Part shown: positions 20,452 to 29,545 of the stretch, piece after piece
Numbering within the stretch: position 1 is the first letter of the stretch
Layout: every line of letters begins with the position of its first letter
Assembly (NCBI RefSeq): GCF_000413855.1
Contig: NZ_ATGG01000021.1
Location: 1-38,434 of the forward strand
Direction of reading: 5' to 3'
Length of the DNA: 38,434 nucleotides
Origin: Acinetobacter gyllenbergii CIP 110306 = MTCC 11365
GTDB taxonomy: Bacteria; Pseudomonadota; Gammaproteobacteria; Pseudomonadales; Moraxellaceae
The notes under the pieces: model-generated
The model's database searches: none
What the model was told of the DNA's origin: nothing
The model's input: the letters and a program-made list of their open reading frames with translations, nothing else
Made by a program: the position numbers and the translations under genes

Positions 20452-20967
20452 TTAGTGACCAATGTTCGCTCGGTGTTTTTCAAGTAAATCAACACCGTTT
20501 ACATTTTCGATCAGACCAGGGATATCGATCTCGACTTCAACCTTACCATCAATGGTCAGCTTGTAATAAGACCAGATGGTTTTGATTGATTTTTCAGTAT
20601 CATCCCCTGCTTTGGCGTTGCCGAAATCAATTTCTTCATGACGGCCACGAATGACTATTTCGACTGCAGATGTTTCACCTGTGTCATCACGTTGATATGA
20701 ACCAGCAAAGCGTAAACCGATTGCGCTGACAGATGCTGCACCGAATTGACGGATCACCAGAGGATCGATGCCCCCAAGCTTCCAAGAAAATTCGGTAATA
20801 TCATCCGCCAAGCCAGCATCCCATTTGATGTTGCCGTTCATGCCGCCACCGCGCCAATCTTCAAACTTACGTCCAAGCTTTGGCAGGGTCACTTCACCTG
20901 TCTGGCCAAGGTATGAATTACCTTCGTTAAACAGGTCCATTAATTTGAGTTTTTTAGGTAAGGCCAT
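20452..20967 (-). CDS. FII: Major tail tube protein FII
   Basis: This 171-aa protein is colinear with P2 gpFII: ALPKKLKLMDLFNEGNSYLGQ at the start, KFEDWRGGGMNG, and a C-terminal KLTIDGKVEVEIDI strand. It forms the inner tube inside the contractile sheath. It directly follows the sheath gene and has CAGGAACGAAA before the ATG. Confidence 0.94.
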   Translation of the reverse strand: MALPKKLKLMDLFNEGNSYLGQTGEVTLPKLGRKFEDWRGGGMNGNIKWDAGLADDITEFSWKLGGIDPLVIRQFGAASVSAIGLRFAGSYQRDDTGETSAVEIVIRGRHEEIDFGNAKAGDDTEKSIKTIWSYYKLTIDGKVEVEIDIPGLIENVNGVDLLEKHRANIGH

Positions 20968-20983
20968 TTTCGTTCCTGTTTAA

Positions 20984-22156
20984 TTAGGCTGTCATACGCG
21001 ATGCGAAATCAGCGAGATAGCGATCTGTAATACGTTGCTGCAAAGTGAGATCTTCAAGCGGAGGCACTGGGGTAAAGTCATAATCAAGTAATAAACGACC
21101 TGCTTTTAAAGATTCTTTGCTGTTGAATGCTGGATCGAACCAACACTGGCCATCGATGATGTAACCTTGCGTACGTAGATCACGGAATTTGGCATTGATA
21201 CCTTCAACGATGTCTTTGGCTAGCGATGGATGTAAAGGTTTATCAACCGCCCACATGTGACCTTCAGCCATTGTGTCCGCCAAAATCTGTGCTGTCCGGG
21301 TGTAGTTTTCAAATGCGAATAGCGGATCTGCTGAACATGTACGTGAACCCCAAAAACGGAAGCCATCACGCTGAATAAGCGTAGTAATCTCATTGGAGTT
21401 GAGATAACCCGCATCGGTATCCATCGATTGCAACTGCCAGAACACATCCTTGGAAATGCCCGTTACCCCATTCACTGGAACGTTTGAAAGGGTTTTATGC
21501 CAGCCTGTGTCGTTGTCGATTTTGGCGCGTAGACCAAGAGCACGTGCAGTTGCCTCAAATGTTGTCGTTGATGATGTTTCTGTGTCCCATCCCAAGAAGT
21601 CTGGCCAGATGATCATGGTCTCGCGTGAACCAATTGCATCTCGATACGCAGTTGCTTCTTCTTTTGTGTCACATCCATTCGCACTCACGTAGTTAAATGC
21701 ACGTAACTTTTCAGCGATTCCACCTAAAGCTGCAGTGACTGGTGCGGTATCGAGTCCTGGTGCCCCCAAAATACGTGGTTTGACTTTAAGGTTCTGTTCT
21801 GCAGTGAGTAAGGCTTTCATGCCCGTATATTTGCCACTAACTTGCCCACCAATGACTGCTGTAGTTTGTTCTGCCTCAGTGGTTTTTTGCTCGACACGAA
21901 CCACAACTACGAGTGCATTGGTTTGGTCAATGATGGCCTGAAGGGAACGTGACAAAGTTCCTTTTACCCCTGCTTTTTCAATTGAGCGCTGAATATCTGT
22001 AATCAATACTGCAGTATCAAGTGGAAAGACCAACGGATCTGCATCTTCAGCCGTCGCTAAAAGACCGATTACTGCTGTTGAAACTGTCCGAATGGGACGT
22101 GTACCGCCATTAATCTCAATGACTCGTACACCACGAAAATATGAATCTGTAGCCAT
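20984..22156 (-). CDS. FI: Tail sheath protein FI
   Basis: This 390-aa contractile sheath protein is close to the 396 residues of P2 gpFI. Typical segments are [27 protein letters not shown] near the start, and the C-terminal [14 protein letters not shown] start at 22156 because that ATG lies next to the terminator hairpin and matches the family start; the open frame upstream crosses the hairpin. Its late promoter should be driven from the Ogr-like site at 22233-22255. Confidence 0.94.
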   Translation of the reverse strand: MATDSYFRGVRVIEINGGTRPIRTVSTAVIGLLATAEDADPLVFPLDTAVLITDIQRSIEKAGVKGTLSRSLQAIIDQTNALVVVVRVEQKTTEAEQTTAVIGGQVSGKYTGMKALLTAEQNLKVKPRILGAPGLDTAPVTAALGGIAEKLRAFNYVSANGCDTKEEATAYRDAIGSRETMIIWPDFLGWDTETSSTTTFEATARALGLRAKIDNDTGWHKTLSNVPVNGVTGISKDVFWQLQSMDTDAGYLNSNEITTLIQRDGFRFWGSRTCSADPLFAFENYTRTAQILADTMAEGHMWAVDKPLHPSLAKDIVEGINAKFRDLRTQGYIIDGQCWFDPAFNSKESLKAGRLLLDYDFTPVPPLEDLTLQQRITDRYLADFASRMTA

Positions 22157-22199
22157 AAAAAAGCCTGTGATCTGTTGTTTTGTTTTCAGATCACAGGCT
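22157..22199 (-). terminator. Terminator directly before FI
   Basis: A perfect 13-bp stem (AGCCTGTGATCTG at 22162-22174 with CAGATCACAGGCT at 22187-22199; 12-nt loop) is followed on the minus strand by T residues and then at once by the FI ATG. It stops transcription from the V-H operon. If the FI start point lies about 55 bp downstream of the activator site centre (near 22189), FI mRNA would lack half of the hairpin. Confidence 0.85.
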
Positions 22200-22232
22200 G
22201 TCAAATCACTCTAAACATTTCACTTAGAGAGA

Positions 22233-22255
22233 GTTGTATATGCGGCTTTTACAAC
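22233..22255 (-). promoter_or_regulatory. Late promoter activator site, FI operon
   Basis: GTTGTATAT-GCGGC-TTTTACAAC, a 23-bp inverted repeat with the outer TGT...ACA signature known from Ogr sites. Its centre lies about 88 bp upstream of the FI start codon. The same motif is at 27469-27491 and 33514-33536. Confidence 0.8.
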
Positions 22256-22265
22256 TTGCACATAA

Positions 22266-24878
22266 TTAACACTGTTTGATATAGATGAATCCAGGATCAA
22301 TTGTAACCGACACATCAGTAGGATTATTTAGATAAACATGAAACTTCCCTTCTTCATAAATATCCCCATATAAGAAACAACCTGATAGTTTCTTTGTATA
22401 TGAAAATCTTAACAAGTCTCCCATTAACAATCCAGAAATTGCACCATCTGTACGAATTAACATAGATGATTTTGCTGCAATCGTAATAGTCTCAGCTTGG
22501 GTCAAGAAAGTCTTTCTAGCTTCAGTTTTTTGTAGCTCAGCTGTCGTTCCAACAAGACCACCAGTTACTACAAAATATTTATAAACCCCACCTGCAGGAG
22601 GATTACGAATTGTAATCGTATCCCCAAAATTGACTGCCAATCCAGTAGGGAAGTTTGCTGAAATATATTCTTTTATATGACCATTTTGTCGTGTAGTTAC
22701 ACCACCACTGACTGCTGCTGAAACCTTTCCTGACTTATCAATAAAATTATCAATCTGAATGGGATCATTAACCGGGTTTGCATTATTGACTAGAAAAGTA
22801 CTCACATAAGCTGGATCATTCTGAATGACTGATCCAACTTTGAATCCATATCCCATAGTATTGTTTGATGATGCAACGCAGTAAGCATTACCATGTTCAG
22901 TGATAACAATCTCATCTATTTGAGTGTTAATTGCCATCTCATTTCTGACTGCCGACCTATATGTTGTATTCGATGAGGTGATCCCATATCGCTCACATAC
23001 AAGACGTTTAATATGAGTATTCTTCGGTAATTTAGTTGAGTTAGTTCCAGTACCGACAATACAAACTGGATTAGTTTTTGAGTCTTTAACAATTAATTCA
23101 TCAATTACAACGTTATCACTAAGATTCCGTAAATAAAGCGCTGAATAGAAATATTGACTAATGGCTTTTTTTACATACAAAGATCCTAATCCATTACCAC
23201 CATTAATTAGAATATTTGATGTATTTCCAACTTCTACCTTCCCTTTGCAATCCATAAAATCAATGACTGCAGAGATTTTCGCTAGATAATCATTTGAATT
23301 AGGTGGATTAGGAACATTGGTATAATCATCTACGGTTGCATATAACGCACTCTCGATAAGACCAATACCAAGTGCATAAGTTTGTCCAGTGATGTTTCCA
23401 ACCGTAATATTCTTCATCCCACGAGACTTTTCTTCACTCGAAGCATAAGCAAATGCAAGATCCCCTGGCGTTAAAAAAAGAAGCCCTTTCCCTGAAATTG
23501 TTGAATCTAAGATATTGCCACGGATGCTCCCGATATGAATGTCGTATCCAGCTGAGACTAATGCAATACCCGAATAGTCAGTTGTATTACATGTTAAATT
23601 CCCAGCAACAATTTCATCAATAATACAGTCGTGAGGATGTGTTGTGGGTTGCCAATTTTCAACATGCTTATATGTTCCATTGTCATTATAATGATGAGTG
23701 AAATTCCCCCAGTGCGCCATAAATACGCGACCAATCAATGCACTATCATCACATTCAATACGCTTGCCGCGAACCAGGGAAGCACCGCCAGCCATGACAA
23801 AACCATTGCAATTAAAATGACCATTTTTTAATTTAATGGTATCAAAATAAAAACCACGAACTTTAGGTGTTACATTGTTAAAACTATCTAAACGGAGATG
23901 GCACTTCTCTCCCCAACCAGCGGTTGGAGTTCCCATGTCTATCGTAAGATGTCCTTGTATAGTCACATTTGACTGAGGTGCTATTCCTGATGCTGTAGCA
24001 CTATTTGAGGCAGCACCAGTTTGTTTAATCGTTGAATTATTTGATAACCAGACTAAATTCTCTGGTAGTACAAATTCTTCATTTACAGGGTATTCTTTTT
24101 CTAATGAAACAAGTTTTAAACCTGATTGTGCAGCATACTTTGCTGCTTTAATGATGTCATCGTTAAAATATGAAGCGTAAATAAACTCTCCGACATTTCG
24201 GCACCATCCATTAATAATTACACCTCCATCATTTATGTTTTTTTGATCCTCATAATAAGTAAATATCCCATTACCTACTGAACTTCCAATTTCAAATCCT
24301 TTAACAAAAACAGACTTTCCATGTACTTTTTCAATATTGGCTAGATCGTTTATTGTTTCAATATTTTCTAATTGAATTTTTGCAAGATCATTAGCATGAT
24401 TGATTGCTTCTAGCTTTGCTTCTTCAACGGATTGAATTGTTGCCATTACTACACTGGCGTCAATTTTCAATTCAAAGTTAGCAGTGTTATCAATTTGCAG
24501 AACGATACGAATCGTCTTGATTTGGGCTGTGCCTTGGTCCCCTGAAGGCTTATACGTTGGAGGATAGTTGGCATAAGCTACCATCACATCACCCGCCCAT
24601 AATCCAACTTCACGAATATTAAATCCGCCAACTGCCGATGGAATCACACCGTCAGCATCTAGCCAGTTTGGATTTTCTTTGGATGGAGCAAGTCGATTCA
24701 ACTGAACACGGTAAACTTCATTAATCAGTTGTGTGTATGTCGCATCTGGTATTGGTAAGTTACCACCGCCATCACCAAAAGACATATGTGTAATACCAAG
24801 CTTTGTTCCGTTTTGGATTGACTCTCGTAGGAGTTCTAAACCCAACTCAGTAAATAGCGAGTGATAAAGTGCAGCCAT
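22266..24878 (-). CDS. H: Tail fibre/tailspike gpH with beta-helix domain (candidate capsule depolymerase)
   Basis: This 870-aa receptor-binding protein has three parts. Residues 1-150 are the tail-collar region shared with P2 gpH (ALYHSLFTELGLELL, ITHMSFGDGGG, VGGFNIREVGLWAGD). About 155-250 is a helical/connector part with a VKGFEIGSSVGNGIFTYY head-binding-like motif. The rest is a long run of short Gly/Asn/Ile/Val strands typical of right-handed beta-helix tailspikes of the pectate-lyase type. Such proteins trim host capsule in Acinetobacter phages; the enzymatic activity is inference. No gpG-type fibre chaperone follows, consistent with a self-folding spike. Confidence 0.85.
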   Translation of the reverse strand: MAALYHSLFTELGLELLRESIQNGTKLGITHMSFGDGGGNLPIPDATYTQLINEVYRVQLNRLAPSKENPNWLDADGVIPSAVGGFNIREVGLWAGDVMVAYANYPPTYKPSGDQGTAQIKTIRIVLQIDNTANFELKIDASVVMATIQSVEEAKLEAINHANDLAKIQLENIETINDLANIEKVHGKSVFVKGFEIGSSVGNGIFTYYEDQKNINDGGVIINGWCRNVGEFIYASYFNDDIIKAAKYAAQSGLKLVSLEKEYPVNEEFVLPENLVWLSNNSTIKQTGAASNSATASGIAPQSNVTIQGHLTIDMGTPTAGWGEKCHLRLDSFNNVTPKVRGFYFDTIKLKNGHFNCNGFVMAGGASLVRGKRIECDDSALIGRVFMAHWGNFTHHYNDNGTYKHVENWQPTTHPHDCIIDEIVAGNLTCNTTDYSGIALVSAGYDIHIGSIRGNILDSTISGKGLLFLTPGDLAFAYASSEEKSRGMKNITVGNITGQTYALGIGLIESALYATVDDYTNVPNPPNSNDYLAKISAVIDFMDCKGKVEVGNTSNILINGGNGLGSLYVKKAISQYFYSALYLRNLSDNVVIDELIVKDSKTNPVCIVGTGTNSTKLPKNTHIKRLVCERYGITSSNTTYRSAVRNEMAINTQIDEIVITEHGNAYCVASSNNTMGYGFKVGSVIQNDPAYVSTFLVNNANPVNDPIQIDNFIDKSGKVSAAVSGGVTTRQNGHIKEYISANFPTGLAVNFGDTITIRNPPAGGVYKYFVVTGGLVGTTAELQKTEARKTFLTQAETITIAAKSSMLIRTDGAISGLLMGDLLRFSYTKKLSGCFLYGDIYEEGKFHVYLNNPTDVSVTIDPGFIYIKQC

Positions 24879-24889
24879 ATTTTTATTCT

Positions 24890-25495
24890 CTATTTAGGAT
24901 AGATACTGGTTGTTTCATGCTCATAAAAAGCAAAAACGGGATAAATTAAAGAATTGGGGTCATCAACTTTCGGATAGATGGTTACGTCATCACCGCCATA
25001 ACAGCCACAAGCGACATTTGTTTCACCTTGAACATTTATGACATTGATTTCGATACCTTTAAGTTCACGTGTAAGTGGTTTTGCATCATTTAAAAGTTCA
25101 ACTAATGTTTTTGAGGTTTTCTCAGTAAGAGCACGTCCATTCGTATCAATTGTGATTTGAAAAGTTCCTGGTACATTCATCGGACTTTCTTGCCACCATT
25201 CATGAATCGTCAATGAATAACCAAAACTTTCTACAATTGATCGAAGTGCATAATTAGTTCCTTTATAGGTATGGACTTTCACTGAGTTTTTGATTTGGGC
25301 TCTTTTTATTTCTTCAGGCCAATCATCCTGCCAACGATCTACAGAAAACTGCCAAGCCAGAATTGAAAGGAAATCTGCAGGGGCATCATCAATACGAATC
25401 AGTCGGGATAAATCAGCATCTAAATCAATATTTTTTGAAGATGTTTCAACCAATTTATTTTCAAAATCAGTAGCATTTGGAGGAAGTAAATTCAT
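24890..25495 (-). CDS. I: Baseplate/tail protein I
   Basis: This 201-aa protein corresponds to P2 gpI, a baseplate wedge component: LLPPNATDFENKLVETSSK at the start, then ILAWQFSVDRWQDDWPEEIKR and HTYKGTNYALRSIVESFGY. It lies between J and H as in P2, its start overlapping the J stop. Confidence 0.92.
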   Translation of the reverse strand: MNLLPPNATDFENKLVETSSKNIDLDADLSRLIRIDDAPADFLSILAWQFSVDRWQDDWPEEIKRAQIKNSVKVHTYKGTNYALRSIVESFGYSLTIHEWWQESPMNVPGTFQITIDTNGRALTEKTSKTLVELLNDAKPLTRELKGIEINVINVQGETNVACGCYGGDDVTIYPKVDDPNSLIYPVFAFYEHETTSIYPK

Positions 25496-26397
25496 TATTC
25501 ACTTCTCACAGATAGTTTTAAACTTGTGCAGAAAGCAGCTTGAAATGATGAAACAGATACCTCACCAATTGGTTTAAGTAATTCAACTCTTTCAACTCCA
25601 GAAACTTTTAAAGCGGAATAAATATCAGAAAAATAAACACCTTTCCCCAATCGTTTGGCTGCTTTCGTAAATGCCAAAATATTCTTCTCTGCTGCCGATA
25701 ATACAGCCTCCGTTTCAGGGACATTTTTAGTGACTAATACAGCTTCAATTTCATAATTTACAATTTCAGCAGACTGAACTAGTACCCGATCTCCAGTTGG
25801 ACGCCTCTTTTCCCCGGATACGTAGTTAAAAACAATCGTATTCAACTCTTCGGTTGATGCATTATTTTCAGTATCCCGCTGAAGAATTGTTAATAATGCA
25901 TGCGCAGGTGATGGAGAACTGCACTTCACATCAGCAACTCGCCCGTCAGCACTTAAAGTGTGATACTCATAAGATGATTCAGGGCCAGCTGTACTCAATG
26001 CATCTAGTTTCTTTTGAATACGATATCTAAAGTCTTCATCTTCTTCATAACGAGCTGGTATCGGAGGGACAATTGAATGATCAGCTGGTGTAATAATTAG
26101 ACGTATTACATCAAAATTTGCCCCCCAAACATCTAGATCCGTTCCTGTTGCAAAGGCAAGAAGTGTAGCAAGAGCTTTCTGATTGATTTTGTTACGTAGA
26201 ATCATTTCTCGATATGCATTTTCTTGTAGATATTTATGCAAAGGATCGGATTCACGATTCAGCTGAATACGGACAGCAGCTTGTTCATCAACTGGAAATA
26301 GCGAAATTAAATATTCTTTTCGCTCAATTAATATCTGTTCATAATCTACTTCATCAACAAAATTAGGTTTAGGTAATAGGTTGAAATCAACACTCAT
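25495..26397 (-). CDS. J: Baseplate assembly protein J
   Basis: This 300-aa protein is a homologue of P2 gpJ (gp6-like baseplate wedge). Typical features are the N-terminal DFNLLPKPNFVDEVDYEQIL, ATGTDLDVWGANFDV around residue 90, and RRPTGDRVLVQSAEIV around 205. It overlaps W and I by a few bases in a V-W-J-I-H operon. Confidence 0.92.
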   Translation of the reverse strand: MSVDFNLLPKPNFVDEVDYEQILIERKEYLISLFPVDEQAAVRIQLNRESDPLHKYLQENAYREMILRNKINQKALATLLAFATGTDLDVWGANFDVIRLIITPADHSIVPPIPARYEEDEDFRYRIQKKLDALSTAGPESSYEYHTLSADGRVADVKCSSPSPAHALLTILQRDTENNASTEELNTIVFNYVSGEKRRPTGDRVLVQSAEIVNYEIEAVLVTKNVPETEAVLSAAEKNILAFTKAAKRLGKGVYFSDIYSALKVSGVERVELLKPIGEVSVSSFQAAFCTSLKLSVRSE

Positions 26398-26741
26398 AAA
26401 CTAGCCCCCATTTTTAACGGAATACGCAAATTCATATTCTGGCCAGAAATTCTTAGGCTTCCTTCTATCTCAAAAACCAACTGACTCTCTTTAATAAGTG
26501 GCAAATATATTTGGTTGATCTGAATCCGATCCTCCCAACGAGAAACAGCTGTAAATATCGTGCTATAGCACTTCAGAATTAAACTGTCATTGATTGGCTG
26601 ATCCAGTAACTCAAACAATAATGAGCCATATTCTCTACGCATTACCCGAGAACCAATTGGTGTAGAAATAATGTCTTGAATCGACTGTTGGATCGATTGA
26701 ATTTCAGATTTCAAGGATTGACCATTATTTTTATTTATCAT
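26394..26741 (-). CDS. W: Baseplate wedge protein W (gp25-like)
   Basis: This 115-aa protein of the gp25/GPW family has SIQQSIQDIISTPIGSRVMRREYGSLLFELLDQPIN, containing the conserved REYGS motif, followed by EDRIQINQI. It nucleates sheath assembly at the baseplate. Its start overlaps the V stop. Confidence 0.93.
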   Translation of the reverse strand: MINKNNGQSLKSEIQSIQQSIQDIISTPIGSRVMRREYGSLLFELLDQPINDSLILKCYSTIFTAVSRWEDRIQINQIYLPLIKESQLVFEIEGSLRISGQNMNLRIPLKMGASL

Positions 26742-27424
26742 GAAGTTGGTACTCCAGATACATCCCCACCACTTTGAACTCCAGTGGTTCGATGAGATTT
26801 GAGGCTGATATCGCCAGCTTTGACATCAGCTTCTGTACTAAAGTCACCAGTCGCATGGCTACTGCCTTGCACAAGTTGACTTCCACCAACGGTATTGTTT
26901 CCAGTTGTGACGCTGCTTCCGTTTATGAATAGGTTTCCATTGTGTGTAGTACCTCCAGATACTGCATTTATGGTAAGTCCATCATTCGCGTTTACCGTTA
27001 CGCCTCCATTAGCATTTACTGTGACACCACCGTTCGCTGTAATAGTGGCAGTGCCGTCTTCAGGTAAAATCACTTCTAAAACATGTGTACTGGTGTCATA
27101 ACTAATCAAGCAACCATCAGAAAAAAGGCGGATATTCTTATTTGGATCAAGAGACAAGGCTGGGTTTTCTTCATTATTTAGGCCAGCAATCGCAATACCT
27201 AACTCAAGAACCCCACAAGGACTTAAAACAATTACTTCTTCACCAGGATTAATCGGGTCCCAAGTTTTGTCGTTGCCTGCTCTCAAATTTAAAAAACGAA
27301 TCTCCGCAGTCGTAATCTCGCCTAAATCGACGGTGACTGTTGGAAAAGGTAGAGACGGTGTAAAGGTCTTGATTTTTCCTAAACGGATAAAATTTTCAAG
27401 ACGACGATTGATATCAGCATTCAT
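26738..27424 (-). CDS. V: Baseplate spike protein V
   Basis: This 228-aa protein corresponds to P2 gpV, the trimeric membrane-piercing spike. An N-terminal OB fold (FPTVTVDLGEITTAEIRFL...GEEVIVLSPCGVLELGIAI) leads to a beta-helix with short repeats (TITANGGVTVNANGGVTVNA). The tip segment reads SLKSHRTTGVQSGGDVSG; P2-like tips usually have an HxH iron-binding motif here, but this one has HRT. I prefer the ATG at 27424; the frame opens six codons earlier with TTG. No clear ribosome-binding site is seen for either. Confidence 0.9.
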   Translation of the reverse strand: MNADINRRLENFIRLGKIKTFTPSLPFPTVTVDLGEITTAEIRFLNLRAGNDKTWDPINPGEEVIVLSPCGVLELGIAIAGLNNEENPALSLDPNKNIRLFSDGCLISYDTSTHVLEVILPEDGTATITANGGVTVNANGGVTVNANDGLTINAVSGGTTHNGNLFINGSSVTTGNNTVGGSQLVQGSSHATGDFSTEADVKAGDISLKSHRTTGVQSGGDVSGVPTS

Positions 27425-27468
27425 GCTGCAATCGTGTTGCAACCCTTTTGAATTTGCACTGAGTTGGA

Positions 27469-27491
27469 GTTGTATATCTAAGTTTTACAAC
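27469..27491 (-). promoter_or_regulatory. Late promoter activator site, V operon
   Basis: GTTGTATAT-CTAAG-TTTTACAAC, the same inverted repeat as upstream of FI. It overlaps the last bases of gene S. A start point ~55 bp downstream of the centre would fall almost at the V start codon, so the V leader may be extremely short. Confidence 0.8.
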
Positions 27492-27937
27492 TAGTCTGAA
27501 ATATAAGCCAAAACATCATTTTCGATCATGGCGATTTCTTCAGGAGTAAATCCTAATAATTCACGACTGTTGTATTTGACTGTTGGACCATCACGATCCA
27601 CTTTATCGCGTAAACCAAATTGATGAACCCGAGCAATAAACGCAACACGGCCAGCAAAGCCAACGGCCACACCTTCAGTTGTTCTTTGGACCTTCATCCA
27701 CTTAGCATTTTTAATCGCATTGAACATTTTATTTTTAATCTTGTTCTTTTTATCGCGTAACTTATTTTTCCGTGGCACATACTTACTGCCATCGGGATTT
27801 TGTTGTTTGGTTATACGTTTCTTTTGAGAACCACGAAGTTTACGGCCTATCGACATTTCAAGCTTTCTTCGCTCTACATCTGAAAGCTTAATCAACATTG
27901 CGCCTAAATGATCACTAAGAGCCTGTAACTCCGCCAT
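27491..27937 (-). CDS. S: Tail completion protein S
   Basis: This 148-aa protein is a P2 gpS/phage virion morphogenesis family member. It is strongly basic in the middle (KLRGSQKKRITKQQNPDGSKYVPRK split), with a C-terminal segment VAFIARVHQFGLRDKVDRDGP that is typical of the family. It acts at the head-proximal tail end. It follows R by 2 bases. Confidence 0.9.
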   Translation of the reverse strand: MAELQALSDHLGAMLIKLSDVERRKLEMSIGRKLRGSQKKRITKQQNPDGSKYVPRKNKLRDKKNKIKNKMFNAIKNAKWMKVQRTTEGVAVGFAGRVAFIARVHQFGLRDKVDRDGPTVKYNSRELLGFTPEEIAMIENDVLAYISD

Positions 27938-27939
27938 AA

Positions 27940-28449
27940 TTAATTACCAAAAAAGAAATTTTCAGGATCTGCTGACATCCACTCAGCAAGTACTTCCCCT
28001 GTTTTATGATCGACCATTTTAAAGGGTGTCCGCTCAGCTGCAGTTTCGTATTGTGGTTCGCCCGGGAAAGAAATATCTAATTGACCATCGGGCAATCGCT
28101 TCACGATCACACGTTCAGTAATTGGGAAATTGAGTGCTAGATCTACCTTACTATTGTCTAAAAGCACGGTTTCAAACTTAAACGCATTTTTGTTCTTATC
28201 TAAATTTACCAATAGATCTGATTGGTTTATGCGTACCCAATCTAAAAGAGGAATCATCACGGCATCCAGTTCGCCCGCGTACTCAGTCAATATGATTTCT
28301 AATTCATATTCATACTCGAACGAAAGCCCATTAGACATAAGACCTCGGATTTTTCCATTGTCGGTATGAATCAGCAATCGATCTGGATCTCGCTGTAATT
28401 CTTTTACAGCATTGAGCATGTGAGTACGCAAGCTTTCTGGTTTTTTCAT
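27940..28449 (-). CDS. R: Tail completion protein R
   Basis: This 169-aa protein corresponds to P2 gpR: KKPESLRTHMLNAVKELQRDPDRL at the start and the central YEYELEIILTEYAGELDAVMIPLLDWVR. It is needed for tail completion with S. The start overlaps the endolysin stop by ATGA. Confidence 0.9.
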   Translation of the reverse strand: MKKPESLRTHMLNAVKELQRDPDRLLIHTDNGKIRGLMSNGLSFEYEYELEIILTEYAGELDAVMIPLLDWVRINQSDLLVNLDKNKNAFKFETVLLDNSKVDLALNFPITERVIVKRLPDGQLDISFPGEPQYETAAERTPFKMVDHKTGEVLAEWMSADPENFFFGN

Positions 28450-29276
28450 GCGACTTTAACCTCGCCATAAATTGGCTCAAGGTGATCCCATTCTTTTTGG
28501 AATTTAGCTTGATAACCTAATTTTTTATAATTTTTACCGTTATATAGGGTAAAAACCGTATGCCAGTCTTGCTTTTGTAATGCAGCTAAAAGACCAGGCT
28601 TCCACTCGATAAAACGTAAGAATGCTTCCATCTGGTGGGTTTCGCTAATTTGTTGCTGGTCAACAAATTCCTGTACCGATGCATAGCCTAAATCCTTCCA
28701 GTTTTCACCCATGATCTGGAATTGTCCCCAACTCGTCGACATCAAAGCTGATTCTTTATGAATATTCATGGCCAAAGTTAAACGGGTGTATTCGGCCTCT
28801 TTACCTCGATAACCACCTGAAACTGAATTGACCAAATTAGGTACTGCTTTCATTTGATCATTGGCATAAGTTTTACCTTTGGCTTGGGCAAGATAAAAAT
28901 ACATGCGGTGACGTTCATATAGAATTTTTGCTTTGCCATTTTCCAAAAATCCTACGCCTTGACTCTCAACTGCCCCTAATACTCGAATGATCAATTCAGG
29001 TACTTTCAAACGGGTTGCAGCATTTTTATAGTCTTTATCAGTCAGATACTTACTAACCGAATTTCCAGATAATGCCTGTCGTGTCTTATCACCAACTTTA
29101 CCATCGGCCACTAATCCAACTTTGCGCTGAAATTGAATAACTGCAGCTTCAGTACTTGGTCCGAAATGACCATCTACATTAAGTGGCTTTCCGCCAATAT
29201 TTTTATAACCTAATGCAGCTAACTGCTTTTGAAGAGTTGCAACGGCATCGCCTTTAGAACCAAATTTTAAAATCAT
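28446..29276 (-). CDS. Endolysin: peptidoglycan-binding domain plus N-acetylmuramidase
   Basis: In this 276-aa protein, residues 3-68 are a PG_binding_1 domain (FGSKGDAVATLQKQLAALGY...VDGHFGPSTEAAVIQFQRK). From about 80 on it matches the N-acetylmuramidase (DUF3380) family: LGAVESQGVGFLENGKAKILYERHRMYF, with Glu in AVESQG as likely catalytic residue, then ALMSTSWGQFQIMG. It degrades peptidoglycan at lysis. There is no signal peptide, so export depends on the holin. GGAGTACATC precedes the ATG, overlapping the holin gene. Confidence 0.92.
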   Translation of the reverse strand: MILKFGSKGDAVATLQKQLAALGYKNIGGKPLNVDGHFGPSTEAAVIQFQRKVGLVADGKVGDKTRQALSGNSVSKYLTDKDYKNAATRLKVPELIIRVLGAVESQGVGFLENGKAKILYERHRMYFYLAQAKGKTYANDQMKAVPNLVNSVSGGYRGKEAEYTRLTLAMNIHKESALMSTSWGQFQIMGENWKDLGYASVQEFVDQQQISETHQMEAFLRFIEWKPGLLAALQKQDWHTVFTLYNGKNYKKLGYQAKFQKEWDHLEPIYGEVKVA

Positions 29277-29545
29277 GATGTACTCCAGATTACCTTGGCC
29301 ACATTACCTTTTGCTCGATAAATAATGACTGCTAATAAGATTGAAAAGACGGCATCCCATAAAGTCACGGGGTCTTTAAATAAAAGAATATGTACGCTTT
29401 GCCCCATAAATGAAGCGATCAGAATCGTTGCCATACATGAGTAAAGTCTTCTATGGCGTAATCCTGTTGGATCAAAGCAGATGATGCGAAGCCCACAAAA
29501 AATATAGGCAATCAAAGCGATAAATTGAAATAGGATTTCCATCAT
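29273..29545 (-). CDS. Holin-like 3-TM protein
   Basis: This 90-aa protein has three hydrophobic segments (about 5-18, 36-54, 62-78), the first short and aromatic (ILFQFIALIAYIFCGLRII), and a small basic tail. It fits the putative 3-TM holin families found next to endolysins in P2-like phages. GGAGGAACATC precedes the start, and the gene overlaps both neighbours. Confidence 0.78.
   Translation of the reverse strand: MMEILFQFIALIAYIFCGLRIICFDPTGLRHRRLYSCMATILIASFMGQSVHILLFKDPVTLWDAVFSILLAVIIYRAKGNVAKVIWSTS

Noticed and set aside
26960..27040. Short repeats in gene V as a CRISPR-like or tandem DNA repeat
   Set aside because: They are coding repeats of the spike beta-helix (NANGGVTV) without spacers. 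No CRISPR array is visible anywhere in the window.
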